From Dokdonia sinensis (GTDB taxonomy: Bacteria; Bacteroidota; Bacteroidia; Flavobacteriales; Flavobacteriaceae), in the NCBI RefSeq assembly GCF_003688895.1, contig NZ_REFV01000014.1, positions 36,388-100,387 on the forward strand: DNA of 64,000 nucleotides, in the 5' to 3' direction. Position numbers and translations under genes: made by a program. Below are positions 18,263-27,382 of the stretch, one piece after another. The stretch's first letter is position 1. Each line of letters begins with the position of its first letter. Below the pieces are notes generated by a model. The model searched no databases and was not told the DNA's origin. It saw nothing but the letters and a program-made list of their open reading frames with translations.

Positions 18263-19363
18263 TTAAGCTTTTACATCCAGCGCATCCCTAAGCGCATTCC
18301 CTACAAGCATAAATGCCATTACCAGCAACATAATCGCCAGCCCTGGAATCACGGCGAGATACGGCTTACCTAAAATAATATAACTGTAGTGATCCTTAAT
18401 CATTGCACCCCAGCTGGGCATAGGCGGTTGTGCCCCAATCCCGAGAAAGCTTAGCCCACTCTCAATTAGGATTGCACCAGCAAAGTTTGCGGCTGAGATT
18501 ACAATGAGCGGTGCCATTACATTAGGCAAAATATGTCTTCTTATAATTCTAAAATCTGTGTAACCTAAAGCCCTTGCAGCAGTTACATATTGCATCTGTT
18601 TTACCCCCAGCACCTGCCCTCTTACCACGCGAGCGACCTCCACCCACATTGTAAGTCCTACGGCTATAAATACTTGCCAAAAGCCTTTCCCTAAAGCAAG
18701 CGTAATCGCAATGACCAGTAATAAAGTAGGAATAGACCAAGTGACATTAATAAGCCACATAATCGCAGCATCTACCTTACCGCCAAAATAACCTGCAAAT
18801 GCACCTAACAAAACTCCTATAAGTAGTGATATAAAAACGGCCACAAATCCTATAACGAAGGATATTCGAGCTCCTACAAGCATTCTGCTCAATAGGTCAC
18901 GACCATATTTATCTGTTCCTAGATGGAACTTTTTTGTTTTTAAATACGCTTTCGCGAAAGCGTTATAATCATCCACACCATCTAACTCCAGACGTTTAGG
19001 CATTCCTAAAGCGTCTGCTCCAGTGTACGGAACATACTCTAAGAAAATATCATCAAACCTATAGCTGGCGATGGGAATTTCTGTATCCCCGTTTTTCTTC
19101 CCAAAAAATAGTGCCGAAAAGGCTGACTGATCTACAACATCAGGTGCGGGAATGGTAAGCATCTGCACTTGAAAGCCTGGTGGTTGAGAATGGATAGATA
19201 GATGCATCTGATTAGCATTCTGACTATCATCAGGGGCAATTGCATAGGCAAATAGTGCCACTAACCCACAAATTACAATAAAGCTCAAACTCAAAACGCC
19301 CCAAAAATTCTTTTTAAACTTTTGGAGCGCTAGTTGAGTTAATGAATTGGGCGTTTGCGCCAT
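18263..19363 (-). CDS. Orphan ABC transporter permease of the OppC/DppC type
   Basis: The 366-residue protein has an OppC N-terminal helix (about 22-45), an insert of about 115 residues, then five helices with the permease signature around EVARVVRGQVLGVKQMQYVTAARALGY. OppC proteins normally pair with OppB and ATPases; none is nearby. It lies 3 nt after the Prc gene and 9 nt before the nuclease gene. A copy of the dispersed palindrome at 18948-18961 encodes AFAKAY inside the extra N-terminal insert. Confidence 0.88.
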   Translation of the reverse strand: MAQTPNSLTQLALQKFKKNFWGVLSLSFIVICGLVALFAYAIAPDDSQNANQMHLSIHSQPPGFQVQMLTIPAPDVVDQSAFSALFFGKKNGDTEIPIASYRFDDIFLEYVPYTGADALGMPKRLELDGVDDYNAFAKAYLKTKKFHLGTDKYGRDLLSRMLVGARISFVIGFVAVFISLLIGVLLGAFAGYFGGKVDAAIMWLINVTWSIPTLLLVIAITLALGKGFWQVFIAVGLTMWVEVARVVRGQVLGVKQMQYVTAARALGYTDFRIIRRHILPNVMAPLIVISAANFAGAILIESGLSFLGIGAQPPMPSWGAMIKDHYSYIILGKPYLAVIPGLAIMLLVMAFMLVGNALRDALDVKA

Positions 19364-19366
19364 AAA

Positions 19367-21565
19367 TTAATCTTTTATGGATGCCACTTTACTTCTTCTA
19401 ATATTATTGAGCTTTAAGTCATTGAGAACATTAATTGCCTCTTCTACATACACATCTTTTGCAAGACTCTTATGCCAGCGCTCGCGCTTTTCCTTTAGAA
19501 TTGTATCTGAATCAAACAATGTTTCTTCATAAGGAAGAGACTTGTAAGACAATTTACTATCGTAATCATCTAGTGCGTCAAAACGCTTTGTTTTCTCCTC
19601 ATTATCCTTAACCCGAGCTTTATAGTTTTCATAAGAAAGTGACCAGTCATTATCATTACGACGTTCACTAATCCATTTTGCATAATCGTCTATAAGTTTA
19701 AGTTGCTCGTTTTTAGACATACGTTCTTTACTCTCTCCTATGGTCTCGTCAAAGTTTGTAAAACCATCCCACACTTTATAATCTGCCGGGCGTATTGCAT
19801 CCCAAGGAAGCGGATTTTTCTGATCTTTTTCTCCTATGTCAATGTAGCTGAAGCGATCTGGAACAACAACATCACTCTTTACCCCTTCTAATTGTGTAGA
19901 ACCACCATTAACACGATAAAACTTCTGGGTAGTTACTTTAAGTGCTCCCATATCACCGTAATCGTTTTTACGCAACCATCTGTTAAGGTCTACCACATTC
20001 TGCACGGTACCTTTACCATAGGTTTGTTTACTTCCTATAATAATCGCACGTTTGTAATCTTGCATCGCAGCAGCAAGAATCTCACTTGCTGAAGCAGAAA
20101 TTTCATTAACAAGAATAACAAGCGGTCCGTCCCAAACAACACCTGGATCTTTATCTTCTAAAATTTCTGGTTCATCATCACTTGACTTTACTTGAACTAT
20201 GGGACCTTCTTTTATAAACAGACCCGCAATATCGACTACAGTTTTAAGTGATCCTCCACCATTACCTCGTAAATCTATCACTAGGCCTTCTACACCTTTT
20301 TCTTTAAGGCGCTCTATCTCGTCACGCACGTCTGTAGCAGCATTACGTTCTTTATAGTTCTCCATATCAAAGTAGAACTTAGGTAAATTTATAATTCCAT
20401 AACGCCTGTCTTCCTTATCTACAAAGGCTGACCGCGCATATACTTCTTCGAGCTCCACAATGTCTCGCTCTATGATAATATTCTTAGTACTACCATCAAT
20501 TTTCTTTTTTACATTAAGGGTTACCTTTGTTCCTTTTGGTCCCTTAATTAATTTTATGGCATCCTCAAGGCGCATACCTACAATACTAGTTGCTTCCTTT
20601 TCACCTTCTTGCTTTACCTTTAAAATGATATCCCCTTCTTGTAGTTCTTCTTGTCTCCAAGCTGGACCTCCAGAAATAATTTCTGTAACTCTAACTTCGC
20701 TGCTCTTCTTTTGGAGACGGGCACCTATTCCCTGAAATTGACCACTCATTTGTTGGTCAAAACGCTCCTTATCTACCGGTGCAAAATAATAGGTATGCGG
20801 ATCATATTCCTCTACGACCGCATTTAAAAATGTAGCAAAGTAGTCTTCTCGCTCTTGCTCATAAGAGAATTCAAAAAAATCTGCCATGGTTTCCTGAATT
20901 TCTATGCGCACCTTCTCTTCAATCTCATTATCCGATAGGACTTCTAAGGGTTCTGAATCTTCACTATCTGTTTCGTCGTCATCCTCACTTGGCTTAGGAG
21001 GATTCTCTTGAGAATCTTTCCGGTCAAAATAGCTTCCTAGGGCATTTAATTTTAATTGCTTTCTCCAACGATCTTTAAGCTCTCTTTTATTTTTTACAAA
21101 CTCCATTTTTTCGTAGTCTGTATTCATAGACTCCTCGACGGTAAAATCAAATGGCTTTTTTAAGACTTCATCTTTAATAGCCTCTGCCTCTTTGAGGCGT
21201 TCTGAGTAACGCTCAAAAGTTAGATTAAAAAAAGTAAGATCCTTTTCCCTAATCATATCATCTAACTCTGTGCGGTAAGCCGCAAAATCTTCGATGTCCT
21301 TCTGTAATAGTACGCGTTTAAAAGGATCTAACGCATCCATGTATGAATCAAAAACAGCCTCCGAAAATGCATCATCCATATCCTTTGCATCATAATGCCC
21401 TCTATCAAGGACATATGTGATTAAGTCTATAAGTAATTTATCTTTATCTGGGTCGTCAAAACTCTTTGTTGTAAAACTGCAACTCGCTGCCGAAAATAGG
21501 AGCGCAATGGCAATTAATTTTAAGTTCCTTTTCATAAATCTTAGTGTTTGCTTCATTAACAGCAA
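19367..21565 (-). CDS. prc: C-terminal processing (tail-specific) protease, lipoprotein
   Basis: The long 732-residue form of Prc/Tsp. It has an N-terminal helical region, a PDZ domain (about 280-365) and an S41 peptidase core with the Ser in NEISASASE and the Lys in QTYGKGTVQ. The likely start is the third Met (21535), giving MKRNLKLIAIALLFSAASC, a lipoprotein signal with the Cys to be lipidated. It degrades misfolded or tagged envelope proteins and trims cell-wall enzymes in other bacteria. It is first in an operon with the ABC permease and nuclease. Confidence 0.93.
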   Translation of the reverse strand: MLLMKQTLRFMKRNLKLIAIALLFSAASCSFTTKSFDDPDKDKLLIDLITYVLDRGHYDAKDMDDAFSEAVFDSYMDALDPFKRVLLQKDIEDFAAYRTELDDMIREKDLTFFNLTFERYSERLKEAEAIKDEVLKKPFDFTVEESMNTDYEKMEFVKNKRELKDRWRKQLKLNALGSYFDRKDSQENPPKPSEDDDETDSEDSEPLEVLSDNEIEEKVRIEIQETMADFFEFSYEQEREDYFATFLNAVVEEYDPHTYYFAPVDKERFDQQMSGQFQGIGARLQKKSSEVRVTEIISGGPAWRQEELQEGDIILKVKQEGEKEATSIVGMRLEDAIKLIKGPKGTKVTLNVKKKIDGSTKNIIIERDIVELEEVYARSAFVDKEDRRYGIINLPKFYFDMENYKERNAATDVRDEIERLKEKGVEGLVIDLRGNGGGSLKTVVDIAGLFIKEGPIVQVKSSDDEPEILEDKDPGVVWDGPLVILVNEISASASEILAAAMQDYKRAIIIGSKQTYGKGTVQNVVDLNRWLRKNDYGDMGALKVTTQKFYRVNGGSTQLEGVKSDVVVPDRFSYIDIGEKDQKNPLPWDAIRPADYKVWDGFTNFDETIGESKERMSKNEQLKLIDDYAKWISERRNDNDWSLSYENYKARVKDNEEKTKRFDALDDYDSKLSYKSLPYEETLFDSDTILKEKRERWHKSLAKDVYVEEAINVLNDLKLNNIRRSKVASIKD

Positions 21566-21683
21566 TGTACATTAAAAATTGTGCCAATAAAATCTGAGCA
21601 TTCGTAATGTTTTGTTAAACCTCTGCTTCCATTTTAGGACAGACAATTTACGTATTTTCGTGCATAGATACACGCCAGATATT

Positions 21684-22457
21684 ATGAAAAAGAAGCCGCT
21701 TATTTTAATAACAAATGATGACGGAATCACAGCCCCTGGAATACGAGCCTTGATAGAGGTGATGTTAGAACTAGGAGAAGTGATTGTTGTCGCTCCAGAC
21801 AGCCCGCAAAGTGGTATGGGTCACGCAATTACCATAAATGACACACTTTTTTGTGATCCTATAAAAATTGACAGCAAAGCCTCTCATAAAGAATATAGCT
21901 GTTCCGGCACCCCAGCCGATTGTGTAAAGCTCGCCACCCAGCAAATTTTAGATAGAAAACCAGATATTTGTGTGAGTGGGATTAATCACGGCAGCAACTC
22001 TTCTATAAATGTGATTTATAGCGGCACAATGAGCGCTGCTGTCGAAGCCGGTGTAGAAGGAATTCCTGCTATAGGTTTTTCCCTTCTGGACTACAGCCTC
22101 GATGCCGATTTTGAACCTGCAAAAAAATATGTGCGCGCCGTGACTGAAAATGTTCTCAAAAACGGTTTGCCTAAGGGTGTTGTACTCAATGTGAACATCC
22201 CTAAACTTGCACCATCAAAAATTAAAGGGATAAAAGTTTGTCGTCAGGCTAAGGCGATGTGGGTAGAAGATTTTGACAAACGCACAAATCCGCAGGGAAG
22301 GGATTATTACTGGCTCACTGGCGAGTTTGTAAATCAGGACAAGGGAACAGATACAGATGAGTGGGCGCTAGAGGAAGGTTATGTTTCAATAGTTCCTGTT
22401 CAATTTGACCTGACGGCACATCATTTTATTCAAGATTTGAATGAGTGGGAGCTTTGA
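21684..22457 (+). CDS. surE: 5'-nucleotidase SurE
   Basis: SurE phosphatases start close to the metal-binding motif, so I place the start at the ATG at 21684 (MKKKPLILITNDDG), giving 257 residues, instead of the longer frame from 21612. Motifs are NDDG with its two Asp ligands, the SGTPADCV stretch and SGINHGSN. It dephosphorylates nucleoside monophosphates and is often tied to stationary-phase survival. It heads a surE-small membrane gene-lpxB group. Confidence 0.94.
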   Translation: MKKKPLILITNDDGITAPGIRALIEVMLELGEVIVVAPDSPQSGMGHAITINDTLFCDPIKIDSKASHKEYSCSGTPADCVKLATQQILDRKPDICVSGINHGSNSSINVIYSGTMSAAVEAGVEGIPAIGFSLLDYSLDADFEPAKKYVRAVTENVLKNGLPKGVVLNVNIPKLAPSKIKGIKVCRQAKAMWVEDFDKRTNPQGRDYYWLTGEFVNQDKGTDTDEWALEEGYVSIVPVQFDLTAHHFIQDLNEWEL

Positions 22458-22611
22458 GAAAAATGAAAACCGAAGGTTTAATTAGATAAAATTTGATTTG
22501 GCAATGACCCATTAGGTGTTTTAGTTTTTACGCTTTCGCGAAAATTTTAAATCCATTTCACCTAATGCTATGCTAACTAACATTTTCGCGCAAGCGGCAC
22601 ATTAATAACTC

Positions 22612-22890
22612 ATGAAAAAAGAAATTACCATAGGATTTATTACAGGACTATGTGCAAATGCACTAGGGGTCCTAATTTACATACTGATGTTCTCAGAAAA
22701 AGGAATCGACGCCACGATAAAGCAAGCCATAGCCGAAGGTTTCCTAGGGAAGATTGTGACGTTAGGAGCCGTTTTAAATCTTGTTGCTTTCTTCATTTAC
22801 ATCAAAAAGAAGGAAGATTATCGCGCTAGAGGTGTGCTTCTAGCTACAGTTCTCATCGCTATCGCCACGATGATTCTTATCTTTATCTAA
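22612..22890 (+). CDS. Small integral membrane protein between surE and lpxB
   Basis: The 92-residue protein has three hydrophobic segments (about 6-27, 45-65, 74-92). Its stop overlaps the lpxB start by one base (TAATG), so it is translationally coupled to lpxB. I do not recognise a functional family; the position suggests an envelope role. Confidence 0.8.
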   Translation: MKKEITIGFITGLCANALGVLIYILMFSEKGIDATIKQAIAEGFLGKIVTLGAVLNLVAFFIYIKKKEDYRARGVLLATVLIAIATMILIFI

Positions 22891-24002
22891 TGAAATACTA
22901 CATTCTTGCGGGAGAGGCGAGTGGCGATCTGCACGGGTCCAACCTGATGAAAGCGCTATTTAAGGAAGACCCAGAGGCAGACATACGTTTTTGGGGCGGC
23001 GATCTTATGCAAGCTGTGGGCGGGACGCTCGTAACCCATTATAAAGAGCGCGCATTTATGGGATTTGCAGAGGTGGTGATGAACTTACGGAAAATCACAA
23101 AACTCATCAAATCTTGTAAGCGAGATATCGCAAGATTTGAACCTGACGCACTAATTTTTATAGATAATTCTGGTTTTAACCTTAGGGTCGCAAAGTGGGC
23201 AAAGCCACTGGGTGTAAATACTCATTATTATATCAGTCCGCAAGTTTGGGCATCACGAGCGGGTCGCGTAAAAACGATTAAGGCTACGATAGATTACATG
23301 TATGTCATCTTACCTTTTGTTAAGGATTTTTATGATACTTACGATTACAAGGTGGACTTTGTGGGTCATCCCCTACTTGATGCGATCGCAGGGAGAAAAC
23401 AAGCTAGTGCAACCGCATTTGCCAGAGAACACGATCTGGATGATCGTCCTATGATTGTACTCCTTCCTGGGAGTAGGAAGCAGGAAATCACAGCAATGTT
23501 AACGGTAATGCTTAGCGTTATTCCAGATCATCCAGACTACCAGTTTGTCATTGCCGGGGCTCCCAGTCAGGACCCGGAGTTTTATATGCCCTTTCTAAAA
23601 GAGCACGATGTAAAACTCATTATGAATAAAACATATGACTTACTAAGCTTTGCAAATGCTGCGCTAGTAACTTCTGGAACAGCAACGCTTGAAACCGCAT
23701 TGTTTAAAGTGCCCCAAGTAGTTTGTTATAAAGGCAGTTCCATTTCTTATCAAATTGCAAAACGTATTATAAAACTGGATTATATCTCGCTGGTGAATCT
23801 TATAATGAACCGAGAGGTCGTCACTGAACTCATACAGGGCAATCTCAACAAAGAGTCACTAGAAGTCGCCCTTACTAAAATTCTAGACGACAACCACCGA
23901 GCGCAACTTTTTATGGACTACTACGAACTGGAAAAAAAGCTTGGAGGAAAAGGGGCTAGTGAAAAAGCTGCCAAACTAATCGTGGAACGGGTAAGAAGGT
24001 AG
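22890..24002 (+). CDS. lpxB: Lipid-A-disaccharide synthase
   Basis: The 370-residue protein begins YYILAGEASGDLHGSNL, the LpxB N-terminal signature, and continues with the donor-binding LLPGSRKQEI (about 191-200) and TSGTATLETAL. It condenses UDP-2,3-diacylglucosamine with lipid X at the inner membrane. It is coupled by TAATG to the small membrane gene before it. Confidence 0.95.
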   Translation: MKYYILAGEASGDLHGSNLMKALFKEDPEADIRFWGGDLMQAVGGTLVTHYKERAFMGFAEVVMNLRKITKLIKSCKRDIARFEPDALIFIDNSGFNLRVAKWAKPLGVNTHYYISPQVWASRAGRVKTIKATIDYMYVILPFVKDFYDTYDYKVDFVGHPLLDAIAGRKQASATAFAREHDLDDRPMIVLLPGSRKQEITAMLTVMLSVIPDHPDYQFVIAGAPSQDPEFYMPFLKEHDVKLIMNKTYDLLSFANAALVTSGTATLETALFKVPQVVCYKGSSISYQIAKRIIKLDYISLVNLIMNREVVTELIQGNLNKESLEVALTKILDDNHRAQLFMDYYELEKKLGGKGASEKAAKLIVERVRR

Positions 24003-24153
24003 CTTTAGCCATTCAAACCAGGATGTTCTCTAAGAATTTATTGAACAAACCTTGAACTACTGCTTACGTTTTAATCGTACCAACAAAATAATCAAACATC
24101 TTTTATAGTTATCCCTAAAGCGCCATATTTGCATCACGCCTTTACTTACGTTT

Positions 24154-24624
24154 ATGAGAACTCTATTCCTTGCCATTATTTCCATATTTCTTCTCACCTC
24201 GTGTGGGAGCTCTAAAACTGCCTATAAAAAACCTGCTTCAAACAAGACAGATCGCATAATCCAACAGGCACAAGCATTTGCCGGAACGCGGTATAAATTT
24301 GGAGGAACCACAAGTCGCGGGATGGATTGTTCTGGACTAATTTATGTAGCATTTCAAAAGGAGCAGATCGTATTGCCTCGCGTTTCTAGGGATATGGCGA
24401 CTAAGGGAAAGCGCGTAAAACAAAGTAAAGTGGAAAAAGGAGATCTCGTATTTTTCCGCACAAATAAAAGTAGTAGACGCATCAACCACGTGGGGCTGGT
24501 AACAGCAGTTAACGATGGTCAAATATACTTTATACACGCCACTACTTCTAAGGGTGTTCTCACCTCATCACTGGATGAGCGTTATTGGCGCAATGCCTTT
24601 GTACAGGCACGACGCGTAATCTAG
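24154..24624 (+). CDS. NlpC/P60 family lipoprotein endopeptidase
   Basis: The 156-residue protein has a lipoprotein signal MRTLFLAIISIFLLTSC (Cys17) and an NlpC/P60 domain. The catalytic Cys is in MDCSGLIYVAF (about 63-73), the His in RINHVGLV and a third polar residue in YFIHATTSKG. Such enzymes cut the D-Glu to meso-DAP bond in peptidoglycan stems. It stands alone between lpxB and comEC. Confidence 0.93.
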   Translation: MRTLFLAIISIFLLTSCGSSKTAYKKPASNKTDRIIQQAQAFAGTRYKFGGTTSRGMDCSGLIYVAFQKEQIVLPRVSRDMATKGKRVKQSKVEKGDLVFFRTNKSSRRINHVGLVTAVNDGQIYFIHATTSKGVLTSSLDERYWRNAFVQARRVI

Positions 24625-24701
24625 AATTAAACTAGTAAAAATTCACTATCTTCAACTTACCATAAATAAACTGCCCCCTCCAGTCGAAAATAGCGTTTCA
24701 A

Positions 24702-26732
24702 GTGCATCGGTTAAATTTTGCAGTCTTATTGATTTTACTTGGCTTAATTGCTGGGATTGTTTGTAGTCCTTACTTTCAAGTGACTTCCCTAGTTGCTGGC
24801 GGCCTTTGTATTCTTTCGCTTTTAGCTCTAGTCGTGATTCACATATGGCATAAGCGCAGTGATATCGCTAGTATTCCATTTTTATTCTCGGCCATAGCCT
24901 TGAGCTTTTTTATCGGGACGTTTGCCACCGCAATTCACAACCCGCTATTGCAGGAACACCATTATGTTCATAAAGCAGACTCCCTCGACCATACGGTTCA
25001 TTTAAATATTGTCGAGAAACTCAAACCCTCTGCCTATCAGGATAAGTTTGTGGGCAGGGTATTACTTATGGATAGCAAAACCGTTACGGGCAAAGTTCTT
25101 TTAAATGTTTCTAAGGATTCACTCGCGCCGTCTCTTCGTGTGGGCGATAATGTTGTCCTGAGCAGTGCAATTGAGCCTGTCCCTAAACCTCGTAGTCCGT
25201 ATCAGTTTGACTACGGAAAATACTTAAAATCGCGCCATATTTATGGACAGATGCGCGTGAGTAACGATGATATTTATAAACTGGGCGCTTCCTCTGGAAA
25301 TATGTTGCTATTGTGGGCATCCCGCTTTCGCGAAAGCGTACAACAAACCCTTCAATCCTATCCATTTTCCGACCGCCAACTAGCCATTATAAATGCCCTA
25401 TTTCTAGGGCAGCGCCAGGATATAGATAAGGAAATGAGCAGTCAGTATGCAGCGGCGGGAATGATGCACATCCTTGCTGTTTCTGGACTGCACGTGGGGA
25501 TTATATTTATGCTCTTGAAAGTTCTCACAAAACCATTAGACCGAAAGAAGTGGAGGTGGCTACGCTCTCTGATGATTATCACTGCCATCTGGGCATTTGC
25601 GACAATCACAGGACTGTCGCCATCTGTAATGCGAGCGGCGACAATGTTTACATTTCTCGAGATTGGAACCATCTGGGGCGGAAAGAGAGCGAGCCCTAAC
25701 GCACTTATTTATTCGGCATTATTGCTCTTACTTATTGATCCCAATTTGATTTACCACGTAGGGTTTCAATTGAGCTATCTTGCCGTGGCAGCTATCTTGT
25801 GGGTTCAACCATGGTTATTCGGGTTTTGGAATCCCCGCAATTATGTGCTTCGTATATTGTGGGGTACCGTTACCGTTACCACTGCCGCACAGCTGGGTGT
25901 CGTCCCAGTGAGTCTTTTTTATTTTCATCAGTTTCCGGGACTATTTTTACTTTCGAACATTGCGATATTACCATTGCTCACTTATCTCCTGAGTGTTGGA
26001 ATAGTTGTGATTGTTTTGGCGATTTTAGGCTGGCTTCCTGATTCGTGGGCGCAGGGTTTTGGCAGCGCTATCGATGCTCTGAACAATTTTATAGCCTGGG
26101 TGGCGCGACAGGAATCTTTTGTCATTCAGGATATCACGATAGGTATTTTTGTATTGCTTAGTTCCTACGTACTCATTGTCTGTGTTGTGACTGTACTGAA
26201 AAAATACAGTTACGGTAAACTTATGTTATGCGGTATTTCAATAGTGCTTTTTGTGAGCGCCACACTATACGAGCGCTCCTTAATGCCTGAGGACCATTTT
26301 GTCATCTTTCAACAATCGCGAGGGAGTCTTTTCGGAAAGCTACAGCACAATGAAATGACACTTTACAGCAACGACACTACGTATGACGCCTCAAAAGATT
26401 ATAAAGTAAAGAGTTACAGACAAGCGTTAACTCTTCATTCGGCAAGAGTGGATACGCTTTTTAATGCTTTTCGCTTTAAGCGAAATAAAATATTGCGCAT
26501 CGATAGTTTAGGAATTTACGGTGTCCCTAACCTAGTTCCAGACTACATCGTACTTACGGAATCCCCTAAAATTAATCTAACTCGATTACTAAACTATTTT
26601 CCAAATGCTACAGTTATAGCTGACGGTAGCAACTATCGCTCTTATGTTGAACTATGGGAAGCCACCTGTCGTAAAAGAAAAATCCCTTTTCATAGCACGT
26701 ATGAAAAGGGAGCTTTTGTAATTTATGAGTAG
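24702..26732 (+). CDS. comEC: ComEC/Rec2 family DNA-uptake channel protein
   Basis: The 676-residue membrane protein starts at GTG. It has two N-terminal helices with a DUF4131-like region, then the Competence domain with HILAVSGLHVGII (about 253-265) and about ten helices. The C-terminal 140 residues resemble the end of the metallo-beta-lactamase domain of longer ComEC proteins but show no HxHxDH metal motif, so that nuclease is absent or degenerate. Role: passage of single-stranded DNA across the inner membrane. A palindrome copy at 25324-25337 encodes RFRESV. Confidence 0.9.
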   Translation: MHRLNFAVLLILLGLIAGIVCSPYFQVTSLVAGGLCILSLLALVVIHIWHKRSDIASIPFLFSAIALSFFIGTFATAIHNPLLQEHHYVHKADSLDHTVHLNIVEKLKPSAYQDKFVGRVLLMDSKTVTGKVLLNVSKDSLAPSLRVGDNVVLSSAIEPVPKPRSPYQFDYGKYLKSRHIYGQMRVSNDDIYKLGASSGNMLLLWASRFRESVQQTLQSYPFSDRQLAIINALFLGQRQDIDKEMSSQYAAAGMMHILAVSGLHVGIIFMLLKVLTKPLDRKKWRWLRSLMIITAIWAFATITGLSPSVMRAATMFTFLEIGTIWGGKRASPNALIYSALLLLLIDPNLIYHVGFQLSYLAVAAILWVQPWLFGFWNPRNYVLRILWGTVTVTTAAQLGVVPVSLFYFHQFPGLFLLSNIAILPLLTYLLSVGIVVIVLAILGWLPDSWAQGFGSAIDALNNFIAWVARQESFVIQDITIGIFVLLSSYVLIVCVVTVLKKYSYGKLMLCGISIVLFVSATLYERSLMPEDHFVIFQQSRGSLFGKLQHNEMTLYSNDTTYDASKDYKVKSYRQALTLHSARVDTLFNAFRFKRNKILRIDSLGIYGVPNLVPDYIVLTESPKINLTRLLNYFPNATVIADGSNYRSYVELWEATCRKRKIPFHSTYEKGAFVIYE

Positions 26733-26735
26733 CTA

Positions 26736-27275
26736 TTATTTGGATGGAAATGTGTATTCAAATCCGTCCTGATATGATTGCCATTTTTCTTGAGTTGTTA
26801 GCTCTTTATAATCGTCATTTGCAATCATCTTTAAGTAGATTTCGAGTTGACGCGGTGTTTTGTATCCTACTACTGGCTGAATATAATTTCCTTTTTCATC
26901 AAAAAATACAATACTAGGATAACCTCTAAGCTTCATCGCTTGCGCAAATTCGTGCTGACTATTACGTCCTCTTCTGTTTGGGTCGTGTCTCGGGTTAGTA
27001 TAGATATTATCTAGGTAATTTATTTCTTCAGTTCCTTCTGCATTGAACTTTACAGCGTAATAATTCTCATTAATGAAGGCTGCCACTTTCTTATTCTGAA
27101 AGGTATTTTTATCGAGTAGTTTGCACGGTCCACACCAATCAGTGTAGGCGTCTACAATTATTTTTCTAGGTTCTTTTTCTTGAGCCGCAAGTGCCCCATC
27201 CATCGTCATCCACTTCACTTGAGCCGTAGCGCCCACCGCCATTAACAACACAAGGCTAAATATCAATTTCTTCAT
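26736..27275 (-). CDS. Secreted thioredoxin-family protein
   Basis: The 179-residue protein has a signal peptide (about 1-18, ending ATA-Q) and a thioredoxin fold with the active site WCGPC (47-51). A FEYTFPSK tail ends the protein. It probably reduces disulfides in the periplasm. It converges with comEC with only 3 nt between the stops. Confidence 0.88.
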   Translation of the reverse strand: MKKLIFSLVLLMAVGATAQVKWMTMDGALAAQEKEPRKIIVDAYTDWCGPCKLLDKNTFQNKKVAAFINENYYAVKFNAEGTEEINYLDNIYTNPRHDPNRRGRNSQHEFAQAMKLRGYPSIVFFDEKGNYIQPVVGYKTPRQLEIYLKMIANDDYKELTTQEKWQSYQDGFEYTFPSK

Positions 27276-27325
27276 CTTAATAAATTTAAGGTTTCTGTCC
27301 CGTTACTGATGCATTTCTTACAAAC

Positions 27326-27358
27326 AAAAAACGTTCCACAAGATATGGAACGTTTTTT
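27326..27358 (-). terminator. Terminator of the DPP IV-POT transcript
   Basis: ACGTTCC and GGAACGT flank a 9-nt loop, with A-run and T-run on either side, so it could work in both directions. It lies 25 nt after the stop of the peptide transporter gene. Confidence 0.8.
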
Positions 27359-27382
27359 ATATGAGAATATTGAGCAAGAAAA

